DNA of 64,000 nt from Noviherbaspirillum autotrophicum. Its GTDB lineage: Bacteria; Pseudomonadota; Gammaproteobacteria; Burkholderiales; Burkholderiaceae_D. Under the pieces are notes generated by a model that saw only the letters and a program-made list of their open reading frames with translations, made no database searches and was not told where the DNA came from. Made by a program: the position numbers and the translations under genes. Each line of letters starts with the position of its first letter. Position 1 is the stretch's first letter. Location: contig NZ_JWJG01000028.1 in assembly GCF_000818395.1 (NCBI RefSeq), positions 4,381,918-4,445,917 of the forward strand, written 5' to 3'. Below, piece after piece: positions 1 to 9,033 of this stretch.

Positions 1-325
1 GTCGTCGGGCAGCACGGACAACCGTGTCTTCTCGAGTGGGCGAAGCGACGGAACTGTCTGCGTCCGTGAGCACCGTCCCTACTGACGTTTAAGACAGCTG
101 AAACCCGGCGAGGGTTGCATGCCGGCGTGCTGTACGAGGCCGGCACGCGCCCCAGGCCTATTGCGGCCCATCGCCGCCGTACGCCCACCGTCGTCCGTCG
201 GCGCTGCCGGTCCTTGTCACGCGACCGGTAACGCCTTTTCATTGCGCATGCCCTGCATGCGTATCCCCCGCGGGAAGCCTCTTCCCGTGCGGGGTGGTGC
301 TCCCGCTATTTTTTAGGAGAACACC
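1..325. other. Gene-less leader upstream of the RadC-type gene
   Basis: I see no convincing coding sequence in this stretch; the short open frames lack ribosome-binding sites and family resemblance. The only clear structure is the hairpin at 266-294, described separately, just before the ribosome-binding site of the next gene. The window may begin inside a longer leader or accessory region. Confidence 0.5.
266..294 (+). promoter_or_regulatory. Strong GC hairpin in the leader of the RadC-type gene
   Basis: CCCCGCGGGAAG (266-277) is followed by a 3-nt loop and then CTTCCC (281-286), two unpaired bases and GCGGGG (289-294). This forms a 12-bp stem with a small bulge. A run of T lies about 15 nt further on, immediately before the AGGAG of the radC-like gene. 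It could act as an attenuator, a terminator for upstream transcription or an mRNA-stabilising leader; which one cannot be told from sequence. Confidence 0.55.
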
Positions 326-910
326 ATGAACCCGTTGTCAGCTCTTTCACGTACGGATCTCGCCCGTGCACTGGTCGCCCCGTTTCACCCGTCCATTGCA
401 GACAGTGCGAATCCGGCATTACCTACGTCGTCCGATGTGCTCCCGTATGCACCGAGTGACGCCGAGGTCAGCCATAAACTTGCTGTCGCGCGCGAACTAT
501 GGCTGCGGCAGCTGGCGGCCGACATGCGGTCCGGCCCGATCATGGATTGCCCGGGGGTCGTGTGTGACTGGCTGCGCCTGCGGTATGCGCGCCTGGAACA
601 TGAGATGTTTCTCGTGCTGCACCTGGACGTGCGACATCGCCTGATCGACGCCGAAGAAGTGTCGCGCGGGACACTCACGTATGCCAATGTGTATCCGCGC
701 GAAGTGGTGAAATCGGCCCTGGCCCATAACTCGGCCGCGATGGTACTGGCACACAATCATCCCAGTGGCGAACCGCAGCCGAGCCAGCAAGACATCCTGT
801 TGACGCAGCGGCTGCAGACTGCGCTCGCGCTGGTCGACGTGCACGTCGTCGACCACTTCGTCGTCGCCGGCGAAAAGATCCTGTCGTTTGCCGAGCGCGG
901 CCTGCTGTAA
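326..910 (+). CDS. radC: RadC family JAB-domain protein
   Basis: A 194-residue protein of the RadC/JAB (MPN+) metalloprotease-fold family. The signature is visible in the C-terminal half: EEVSRGT, then the JAMM motif HNHPSGEPQPSQQD with two His and an Asp as zinc ligands, and an ending of VVDHFVVAGEKILSFAERGLL type. The usual N-terminal helix-hairpin-helix of chromosomal RadC is replaced by about 75 unrecognised residues, as in the shorter RadC-like proteins of plasmids and integrative elements. Despite the historical DNA-repair name the biochemical role is unclear. AGGAGAACACC precedes the ATG. No partner gene is seen nearby, so mobile-element origin is inferred from architecture and the surrounding accessory region. 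Confidence 0.85.
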   Translation: MNPLSALSRTDLARALVAPFHPSIADSANPALPTSSDVLPYAPSDAEVSHKLAVARELWLRQLAADMRSGPIMDCPGVVCDWLRLRYARLEHEMFLVLHLDVRHRLIDAEEVSRGTLTYANVYPREVVKSALAHNSAAMVLAHNHPSGEPQPSQQDILLTQRLQTALALVDVHVVDHFVVAGEKILSFAERGLL

Positions 911-1358
911 GCCGCACCGCGGCCGCCCTCTAACAACATGGGATGCGCAGGCTGACAGTCACGCAGCACCGATGCAGACAGGCCCGCTATCGCGGGCCTG
1001 TTGCCTATCAGCGTCCCCGGAACGCACGCGCTCCCGGGAAGTGAGAAAGACGCCGTTCGTCAACGCCACGCCCATGGCAGGAGACACGGTGCATGGCCTT
1101 GATGGCCCCGACCTGGAACGCCATGGAACCGCTCTCCCCTGCCGCGGAGGTGGACAGGAACATGCAGCATCATCGACGTCGTGCGTGCCGCTACACTTAG
1201 CGCAACACGCCTGGATCACGTCGACCTGTCAGCCGCGACGTGGAATGCCGTCCGCCAGCAAGAGGCCGAGTTCGCCGGTTCGCTTTCGCATCCCAGCGGG
1301 CATATCTTCGGCATATCGCAGGCATGACAAGGACGATCGCTACGCATGAGGGCGTCAT
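911..1358. other. Gap with no supported gene
   Basis: Open frames exist on both strands (the longest starts at 888) but none has a ribosome-binding site or recognisable motif, and codon usage looks random. Nothing is supported here. Confidence 0.5.
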
Positions 1359-1569
1359 GGAAATGAAAAGAATCAATACCGGAAAACTGCATGCCATTGG
1401 TTATGCCCGGCGTGATATCGCGGCACGGTGCGCTCCAAGGCGGCGTCGCTGGAAGATGCCTTCAACACGCCCAGCGATAATGCGGCGACTTAGGGTAAGA
1501 AAAATTCTGTTTGCCGGGCCCAGGGATGTCGACATGAATCCAGTCGATAGCAGGAGCCACCACGCGTGA
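1359..1569 (+). pseudogene. Possible decayed KTSC-domain gene
   Basis: Translation from the ATG at 1359 begins MEMKRINTGKLHAIGYARRD. This resembles the start of KTSC-domain proteins, which typically read M-x-R-I-x-S-x-x-I-x-A-I-G-Y-D. The frame then turns into Arg-rich nonsense-like sequence, and the typical L-x-V-x-F-x-x-G-x-x-Y core is missing, suggesting a frameshift after about codon 20. KTSC proteins are small and of uncertain function. This rests on one short stretch. Confidence 0.3.
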
Positions 1570-1683
1570 CGGCGGCCACTTCTGGAGTGACGCGATGCCG
1601 TACCTGTCACGTTGCGAACCGGTTGGTGCGGCCCGTTACGCCATGCGGTGTGGCAGAGTCGCGGCTAACCGCCCCGATGCCGA

Positions 1684-2811
1684 TCAACGCAAGCGCTTCG
1701 GGCTCAGTGCCTCCAGGTTGACATGGAAAGCCGCCACGGTGTCGGGAACCGGTTCTCCGCGAACCAGCGAAGCGTATAGCATCCCGGCAGCCGGAGCGGT
1801 CTGGATACCATATCCCCCTTGTCCGGCTGCCCAGAAGAAACCGGGTACATCGGGGTCATAGCCGCCAACCAGTTCGCCATCGGCAACAAACGACCGCAGC
1901 CCGGCCCATACATGCCTGGGCCGGCGCACCGTCATCGTCGTCTGCGTCTGAATCGTATCGATCGCGATCGCGATGTCCAATTCCTCGGCCTGGACATCAT
2001 GCGGCTCGACCGGGTCCGCATTGAATGGCGACCCCAGCAGAAGCCCCGCATCGGGCTTCACATAAAAGGAATGGCCGATATCCATCAACAGCGGCCAGCG
2101 GTCGGCTGCGATACCCTCCGGCGGCGCAAACAGCATTGCCGAGCGGCGCATGGGAGTCAGGCCGATCGGGCGTGTGCCGGCCAATCGACCGATTTCATCT
2201 GCCCAGGCGCCGGCGGCGTTGACGATGACCTTGGCGCTGATGACGCCGTGGTTCGTGCTCACCTGCCACTGGCCATCGTATCGGCGCAAGCCTTGCACCT
2301 GCATATCGCAAGCGACAGTGCTGCCATTGGCGCGCGCACCACGCAGGAATCCCTGCAGCAGGGCGTCAACGTCAATATCGGCCGCATCCTTCTCCAGCAC
2401 GGCGCCGACCAGCCCGTCCGGTTTCAGTACGGGGATGCAGGCGAGCGTTTCCTCCTTGTCAAGGCGGTCGACAGCCGACACCTGGCGCACGACCGCTTCA
2501 TGCGCCTCCAGCTCGGCCTCCTGTCCTTCTCGTGCAAAGGCCAGGGCACCGCGCGGCGTGAGCAGCGGATGTGCGCAGAATCCTGCCGGCGGCGCGTCGA
2601 AGAAGGCGCGGCTGGCGCACGTCAGTGCGCGCACTTGAGGCGGGCCATAGCTGGCCATGTACAGCGCTGCGGAGCGGCCTGTGCTGTGGTATCCCGCGTG
2701 AGATTCGCGTTCCAGGACCATCACCTGGGCATGCCGCGACAGCCAATACGCGATGGATGCCCCGGCAATGCCAGCGCCGATCACAAGGAAGTCTGCCTTC
2801 AAACTGTTCAT
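1684..2811 (-). CDS. dauA: FAD-dependent D-amino acid (D-arginine-type) dehydrogenase
   Basis: A 375-residue DAO-family flavoprotein. The N-terminus carries the dinucleotide fold FLVIGAGIAGASIAYWLS, followed by LERESHAGYHSTGRSAALY. The C-terminus has HVWAGLRSFVADGELVGGYD and AGQGGYGIQTAPAAG. From memory these blocks match Pseudomonas aeruginosa DauA, the D-arginine dehydrogenase that oxidises D-amino acids, best D-Arg and D-Lys, to imino acids and passes electrons to the respiratory chain rather than oxygen. Length matches DauA. The partner DauB and regulator DauR are not in view, so the substrate is inferred by similarity. It would fit the nitrogen catabolism genes located between 7.6 and 26 kb. 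Confidence 0.75.
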   Translation of the reverse strand: MNSLKADFLVIGAGIAGASIAYWLSRHAQVMVLERESHAGYHSTGRSAALYMASYGPPQVRALTCASRAFFDAPPAGFCAHPLLTPRGALAFAREGQEAELEAHEAVVRQVSAVDRLDKEETLACIPVLKPDGLVGAVLEKDAADIDVDALLQGFLRGARANGSTVACDMQVQGLRRYDGQWQVSTNHGVISAKVIVNAAGAWADEIGRLAGTRPIGLTPMRRSAMLFAPPEGIAADRWPLLMDIGHSFYVKPDAGLLLGSPFNADPVEPHDVQAEELDIAIAIDTIQTQTTMTVRRPRHVWAGLRSFVADGELVGGYDPDVPGFFWAAGQGGYGIQTAPAAGMLYASLVRGEPVPDTVAAFHVNLEALSPKRLR

Positions 2812-3380
2812 ACTGCTCGCACTGTTGATCGCAATGTTGGGTTAGCCGATGGCATGCTCCTGGGCACAAAAATGCACCGCTGGCCCCGCAACCTATTATG
2901 GCAGTATTCGGGAGCACGATACTTGCCGTATTTCCGTCTGGCGTCACTTGTGGACGCATTTCCGCGGAGTGCTGCCATGTTAATTTCCGTCGGAGCGTAA
3001 TGGTGCCCACGAGACGCCGTGATGGGTAGCGGATGCCGCATTTTCCACGAAGAACGCCAATGCAATCCCCCACTTGTCATGGCGCAGTCAGTTCTGGGCA
3101 TGCTGGATACCGATAGAATCGGCGAACGATCTTTCCGGTACCTCCATCCCTGCCACCCTCGTCGTACTACGACCGCCTTTGAGCAGCGCCGGGCACGTAC
3201 AACAACGACGCTAAGACACGTCGGCATTGTGCTTCGGTATATAGGCAACCGCCAGCCGTACCTGTCTCAGCAGAGCGATGGAATCAGGCGATGGCGCCCC
3301 CAACGCATCCATCCGTTACGATCAATGTGCACGTTACGTAGCCCGCCTTCATGTAAGGCAGCTTCGCTGCAATGCCAAGC
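2812..3380. other. Intergenic region upstream of the dauA-like gene
   Basis: About 570 bp separate dauA from the integrase-like gene. Open frames on both strands here lack motifs and ribosome-binding sites. The minus-strand promoter of dauA must lie in the left part, but I could not identify convincing -35/-10 boxes. Confidence 0.4.
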
Positions 3381-4298
3381 TCAGATCAGCTCTTTCACCA
3401 TCGCTTTCAGTGGCTGGGGCCGATTCGACAATAGATTGCGCACCGAATTTTTTTCCTTCAGTCCCAATATTCTGCCGATGTTTTTATCATCGGTCCCACG
3501 CTCCTTGAGCTTTTGCGCCACTGTCCTGCGCGCGCTGAGTGCTGACACACCCTTGATGCCAGTGCGCGCAAAGATCTTTCGGTAGATGTCCAGGATCAAG
3601 CCACAATGGGAGTGGCATCGGCTGTCCTTTTTCCGGACTCGGATTGGCATCGCCTTTCCCTCATCAGTCAGGAACAGTCTGCTCGCAGGATCGAGTCCCC
3701 GGTACGACGCCATACTAGTCACGCCGTGCCCTCGCCGTAGTCGCTCGTCCAGGTAAGCATCAATGGCGGCATTGGCCTTCGCACTGACGAAAAACAATGG
3801 ACGCGCCTTGCCATTGACCGCCGCGTCCGGACGCAGGATCGACTCTTCCCGCACCGAACCATCCGCATGCAGATAGTCGCGCACCTCCAGGCGCGCAATC
3901 TCGAGCGGTTTGGCGGCCGACGCAAACAGGACCAGCAGCAGCGCGACATCCCGGTTCGGACATCGGCTCATCCGGCGCGTGCGGTCGACCGCGAGGTCGA
4001 TCTCCTTTTCGGTGACTGCAGCATTCCTGCCGCGCCGACCGCTCGCGCGTTCCGGCTGATAGTGCTCCAACGCCTCCAGATAGCTCTCCTTCCAGCGCCG
4101 CATGCTCGCCGCCGTCGGCATCACATCCTCGTCCACACCTTCCACGCCAACGACTGCCTGCACATCACGCGCCAAGGCTTTGATGCGTTGTTCGACGGCC
4201 GAGCGCGTCATGCCGAATGTTTGTGCGACAGCCTCGTACGTCTTGCCGTCCAGGACAGCCTTCAGCATGTCGATCGATTTCGCGACAGAGTGCATCAC
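3381..4298 (-). CDS. Tyrosine-recombinase-fold protein lacking catalytic residues
   Basis: A 305-residue protein. The N-terminus (residues about 17-45) has a helix-turn-helix: YEAVAQTFGMTRSAVEQRI. The C-terminal two thirds follows the phage-integrase plan, with ALLLVLFASAAKPLEIARLEVRDY as the Box I region and SALSARRTVAQKLKERGTDDKNIGRILGL as the Box II region. In place of the usual T-G-L-R it has A-A-K-P, so the first catalytic Arg appears to be Lys130. The His of H-x-x-R is not visible. The stretch after LGLKEKNSVRNLL has no nucleophilic Tyr. It is therefore probably a DNA-binding protein derived from an integrase, not an active recombinase. The gene stands alone. Low identity with true integrases makes the alignment tentative. 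Confidence 0.6.
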   Translation of the reverse strand: MMHSVAKSIDMLKAVLDGKTYEAVAQTFGMTRSAVEQRIKALARDVQAVVGVEGVDEDVMPTAASMRRWKESYLEALEHYQPERASGRRGRNAAVTEKEIDLAVDRTRRMSRCPNRDVALLLVLFASAAKPLEIARLEVRDYLHADGSVREESILRPDAAVNGKARPLFFVSAKANAAIDAYLDERLRRGHGVTSMASYRGLDPASRLFLTDEGKAMPIRVRKKDSRCHSHCGLILDIYRKIFARTGIKGVSALSARRTVAQKLKERGTDDKNIGRILGLKEKNSVRNLLSNRPQPLKAMVKELI

Positions 4299-4607
4299 CC
4301 CCTCCCCAGTTGATCCGTCACTATCTTCCAGGCAATTGGGCTGCCTCGCCAGCCGAAAGCGATGCGGTAGGCGGGGGCTTTCGCGATCAGCGAATTACGG
4401 CAATTTTCGGGCTGCGTAGAGCAGCCACACAACGACCAGTGTGAATCGGCGCGCATCTGCTTTCGATGACGAAGGCCTCTCGCCGGGAACCGTTGACTAC
4501 TTATGGCCAGTTCTTGTGGTATGTCAGCCTTCTTGGTAGCAGCAGTACTGTAAGCTCAGCGCCAAACCGATCTTAAAGGGTCTAAGAACGGCGCCCTTGC
4601 TCCCGAC
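4299..4607. other. Intergenic region
   Basis: No supported gene is present between the two divergently transcribed neighbours. Both promoters should lie here, but no clear boxes could be assigned. Confidence 0.4.
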
Positions 4608-5114
4608 ATGATTGATTCCAAGCCCATTCACTCTGTCGTTCCCTCACATCCAGTCGCAATGCGGCGCATGCGTCATGCAATCGCTACCTTTGAGGCGCTC
4701 AAGGGTCTCGCGGCGTTTGCGGCCGTTGTTGGCGCTCTTGATCTTATGCATCACGATGTGCGCCACCTTGCCATAGAGCTCATCGGGCGCTTTCACTTGA
4801 ATCCCGAAGCCCATTACCCTTCGGTACTCTTGCATTATGCCAACCTTATACCTGATGCTAACCTGCACGCGCTCTTTCTTCTGGCCGCGGGTTACATTGC
4901 GGTGAGGCTGGTGGAAAGCTACGGACTCTGGAACGATTACGCCTGGGGCGAATGGCTTGGGGCTCTTTCGGGGGGAATTTATATCCCGTTTGAAGTTAAC
5001 CACCTGTTGCACAGGCCGTCACTGATCAATGGTCTCGTTCTGGTGGGGAATATGTTCCTAGTCGCATTTCTAACCGTCCAACTCTGGCGACGACATGACC
5101 TTATAAACCATTAA
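4608..5114 (+). CDS. DUF2127 family membrane protein
   Basis: A 168-residue protein with about four hydrophobic segments (around residues 30-50, 95-115, 120-140 and 140-160). It shows the DUF2127 pattern: FEALKGLAAF near the N-terminus, then ALFLLAAGYIAVRLVESYGLWNDYAWGEWL, ALSGGIYIPFEV and a C-terminal NGLVLVGNMFLVAFLTVQLW. The family has no established biochemical function. The protein should sit in the inner membrane. No clear ribosome-binding site precedes the ATG at 4608, and the ATG at codon 18 is an alternative. It is monocistronic as far as can be seen. Confidence 0.75.
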   Translation: MIDSKPIHSVVPSHPVAMRRMRHAIATFEALKGLAAFAAVVGALDLMHHDVRHLAIELIGRFHLNPEAHYPSVLLHYANLIPDANLHALFLLAAGYIAVRLVESYGLWNDYAWGEWLGALSGGIYIPFEVNHLLHRPSLINGLVLVGNMFLVAFLTVQLWRRHDLINH

Positions 5115-5486
5115 ATTGCATAACAACCGTGAGGGTGCGGTTGTGGCCACTTTTCACCTGTTGTTGCCCCCCTCATCCGGCAGCTATAGGCAAGGAAAGG
5201 GCCTTTCCCCGTTGGAGCAGCCTGTAGCCCGGCTAACGCTTCGTTATGCTCCGGCCGCTTGCCAAGAGATTCTGTTGAAAAACTCTCGAGAAATATTTAT
5301 TTGCTATCGAAGCGAGTGCATTAGGTCAAGGGAGTAGCGCATTTTCCTGCTTTTCTATATGACTAATTCGTTTGACGAATCGTTATGGCAGCAATCTGCC
5401 TTGTCGGATATTTCTGGAAGGCTTTTTCAACAGAATCCAAGATAAAACCGACGTCCGGGGCTGCCGGCGCCACTTGGAAGTCAATT
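5115..5486. other. Gene-less stretch containing a MITE-like repeat
   Basis: No supported gene. Almost half is occupied by the 170-bp inverted-repeat element at 5268-5437. The 73-codon frame beginning at 5116 has no ribosome-binding site or recognised motif. Confidence 0.5.
5268..5437. mobile_element. MITE-like element, 170 bp, 15-bp inverted repeats and 5-bp duplication
   Basis: GATTCTGTTGAAAAA at 5268-5282 is matched by its exact reverse complement at 5423-5437. The five bases outside each end are identical (CAAGA at 5263-5267 and 5438-5442), as expected for a target-site duplication. The interior is AT-rich and encodes nothing recognisable. This is the form of a miniature inverted-repeat transposable element moved in trans by an IS with the same ends. 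The parent IS family was not identified. Confidence 0.7.
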
Positions 5487-5789
5487 TCAGTTACGTCCGC
5501 TAGACTGATCGGCCTGGTCCTTGATCCAGAAAACGACTACCGATGTCTTTTCCACGAAACGCTCGGCGTGTTCCGCATAAGCGGGAATGATGCACCATTC
5601 ACCCGGCCGAACTTCCCGCTCCACGCCGTGTATCGTCAAGTACAGAATTCCTTCTGTCACGGTCACGTAATTGGTGGTCGGATGCGTATGCACCGCAGTA
5701 CTGACGTTTTCGCGCGTTGCGACGGTCACGTCGCCTGCCACGCTACTCAGTTTACCCAGTCCAAGCAGGGGCGTCGGAATGTGAGCCAT
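5487..5789 (-). CDS. Small cupin-domain protein
   Basis: A 100-residue single-domain cupin. The first metal motif is visible as HTHPTTNYVTVTEGILYLTIHG, with two His. The second is recognisable as RPGEWCIIPAYAEHAERF, with the last His. The fold binds a metal in a small beta-barrel, and such stand-alone cupins range from enzymes to small-molecule sensors; no substrate can be inferred. There is no clear ribosome-binding site before the ATG. The next gene on the same strand (5837-6076) ends 47 bp upstream, so the two may be co-transcribed. Confidence 0.75.
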   Translation of the reverse strand: MAHIPTPLLGLGKLSSVAGDVTVATRENVSTAVHTHPTTNYVTVTEGILYLTIHGVEREVRPGEWCIIPAYAEHAERFVEKTSVVVFWIKDQADQSSGRN

Positions 5790-5836
5790 AGAAAAAAACT
5801 CAAGATAAAAAATTTTATTGCAGCGGCCGTGATTGG

Positions 5837-6076
5837 CTAAATGCGAGGTTGTGCGAACACGGCAATGCGTTCAATCGGATGTCCGTCCTGATCGAAATTG
5901 ATCTTTGCCTGCCATTCATCATGCAGGCTTTGAAGCGGAACGATGCATTCTCCAGCCATTCCCTGTTGGCGCGCCCATTGGCGAATGTAGTCGTCCGTGC
6001 TCCAGACTCCGGGTAAAAAAGCCAGCGTGAGATTCTTCTCGTTGATCTGCATTCCGGTTTCTTCAGGTGATCTCAT
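5837..6076 (-). CDS. Small unknown protein
   Basis: A 79-residue protein I do not recognise. It is acidic to neutral, begins MRSPEETGMQINEKNLTLAF and continues with GVWSTDDYIRQWARQQG and a C-terminal IERIAVFAQPRI. No membrane segment or cysteine motif is visible. The ATG at 6076 was chosen over an in-frame TTG two codons upstream; the ATG at 6049 is an alternative. It lies upstream of and collinear with the cupin gene. Confidence 0.5.
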   Translation of the reverse strand: MRSPEETGMQINEKNLTLAFLPGVWSTDDYIRQWARQQGMAGECIVPLQSLHDEWQAKINFDQDGHPIERIAVFAQPRI

Positions 6077-6167
6077 GCTCAAGGCAATTACTTTACTAAA
6101 ACATGTATTTTACTTGAATGTTTAAAGTCGGAAACATAAAATGCTCTGGTACCGGGCAGTTTATTGA

Positions 6168-6374
6168 TTAAAGCGACCGATCGAGTAGCCACCTAAAGGA
6201 AACATCCGCCAACAGCTTCTGGGTGTGATGTGAAGCCACCGGACGTCCGCAATTGACCGAGATTGTGCAGAAAACGCGACGAGCGCCAAAAGATTCGCCA
6301 AGATGTAACGCCGTGATTTCACTCTCGCCGGCTATGTAGTGCCATTCCGAGCAAGAGCGCCCGTTTTTTTGCAC
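6168..6374 (-). CDS. Short hypothetical ORF (uncertain)
   Basis: A 68-codon frame beginning with GTG. The open frame extends about 16 codons further upstream without an ATG (reading LLYERYSTRGSPLLEAAEVV) and overlaps the end of the nuclease gene. The protein-like sequence suggests a genuine small or truncated gene, but no family is recognised and there is no ribosome-binding site. It could equally be a decayed remnant. Confidence 0.3.
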   Translation of the reverse strand: MQKNGRSCSEWHYIAGESEITALHLGESFGARRVFCTISVNCGRPVASHHTQKLLADVSFRWLLDRSL

Positions 6375-6420
6375 AACCTCGGCCGCCTCTAGCAGAGGAC
6401 TGCCCCGGGTGCTGTAGCGT

Positions 6421-7392
6421 TCATAAAGCAGTCTTCCCTTTTATTGGAAGCGTACTCTTACACTTCGGGTAGTTCACACATCCCCAAAATACCCCTCGCT
6501 TGCTTTCACGGCGGACCATTTTGGTACCGCAGGACGCACAGGTGGGCGTTCTAAAATCGCCCTCGAACGCAAATTTCAACAGGGCGTCTTGCCGCTCTTT
6601 GGGCAATTCCTTGATCTTTCCCACAAACCCCATACCGTCCAGTAGATAAATCGGGTTGGCTGCGCCGAACTCCAATGCATCCTTGGTATAGGTGGCCGTC
6701 GTGATAAATATACCGCGGCCTACTTTCTCATGCGCCATCACGCCTAACAGCTCCCGGATCTCCTTCACGCCAACCGAATAGGCATTCCACGCCTTGCACT
6801 GAACCACAGCTAACGGCTTGTTCGGATCAACTTTGAACAGCTTGATGTCGATTCCGCCGTCGGCGCCACAGCGGATCGTCTGTGAATTGAAACCGACCGC
6901 CTCATAGTATTTGGCACAGAGCAGCTCGAAGCGCTTCCACTCCAACACGCGTAGTGCTTCCAACGACCAGGCATCAGCAGCAATGCCAGTAGCGGTCTGG
7001 CCCGCGGCACCAACGGCCGAATTTCCCCACCCGGCTTCCAGCTGCGTCCCGCTCCGCCAATCTTTTCCCATGTCAGGCGGGAGCGCTGTTATGGATGGCT
7101 CGATGCTCTTTCTTTGGGACGGGCGGCCTGTCGTATTCGTTGCTACAGAATTGACTTGTGCCTTGGCTCGGGCAAATGCAATCATGCTGATGCAGCCAAA
7201 ACCAATTAAGGCGAGCCAAGCAGCGGAATGGGCCATGGCCGCCAATCCTGCAAGGACCGGATGGCGGGAAAATATGGATGGAATGCCCCAGCGTAGCACT
7301 GCGAAGCCAACACCTGCAAAACCGGCACTTACCTGCCAAGGTAGGACTACCAATACTTCTGCAAGTCCTTTATTTTTGCGACGCCTTCCCAT
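6421..7392 (-). CDS. Membrane-anchored Mrr-type restriction endonuclease with C4 zinc finger
   Basis: A 323-residue protein of three parts. Residues about 10-75 contain two hydrophobic segments. Residues about 145-265 form an Mrr_cat/restriction-endonuclease domain with the PD-(D/E)xK core visible as GGIDIKLF (Asp182) and VVQCKAW (Gln198, Lys200). Residues 285-311 form a topoisomerase-type C4 zinc finger with C-A-S-C, then C305 and C311. The family cleaves DNA, often modified DNA, or acts in DNA processing; here the active site should lie on the cytoplasmic face of the membrane. No methyltransferase gene is adjacent, so it is not a classical restriction-modification pair. A role in defence or competence-associated processing is possible but unproven. 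Confidence 0.8.
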   Translation of the reverse strand: MGRRRKNKGLAEVLVVLPWQVSAGFAGVGFAVLRWGIPSIFSRHPVLAGLAAMAHSAAWLALIGFGCISMIAFARAKAQVNSVATNTTGRPSQRKSIEPSITALPPDMGKDWRSGTQLEAGWGNSAVGAAGQTATGIAADAWSLEALRVLEWKRFELLCAKYYEAVGFNSQTIRCGADGGIDIKLFKVDPNKPLAVVQCKAWNAYSVGVKEIRELLGVMAHEKVGRGIFITTATYTKDALEFGAANPIYLLDGMGFVGKIKELPKERQDALLKFAFEGDFRTPTCASCGTKMVRRESKRGVFWGCVNYPKCKSTLPIKGKTAL

Positions 7393-7601
7393 ATGCTTTC
7401 CACAGTTTCATTTTGACAATGAGATTACATCGGAAAGTAATGACGACAGATATCCCGTGTTTATGGGATATCAGAAGCGCCCCAGCGCATCGCCTCGGCG
7501 TCTCAAGACGAGATGATGAATGACCAGCGGGAATCGCGTCGATCTTGGCAGGCGGCTTTGCACGCGGTTTCCGACTTTTGTTTTTCAGCGACAAACTGTT
7601 G

Positions 7602-7621
7602 CAGCCGCCCCGAGGCGGCTG
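7602..7621 (-). terminator. Stem-loop downstream of dctD
   Basis: CAGCCGCC (7602-7609), a 4-nt loop and GGCGGCTG (7614-7621) form a perfect 8-bp GC-rich hairpin 36 bp beyond the dctD stop codon. No clean T-tract follows on the minus strand, so it may be a weak terminator or an mRNA 3'-end structure. Confidence 0.4.
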
Positions 7622-7656
7622 GCTGCCATCCTACAACGCCGCCATTTGCGCTGAGT

Positions 7657-9025
<1,369 letters not shown>

Positions 9026-9033
<8 letters not shown>

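Noticed and set aside
119-316. A 65-codon frame before the RadC-type gene
   Set aside because: It runs through the leader hairpin, has no ribosome-binding site and shows no protein-like composition.
3019-3585. A 188-codon frame overlapping the end of the integrase-like gene
   Set aside because: No ribosome-binding site or motif; it overlaps the better supported minus-strand gene.
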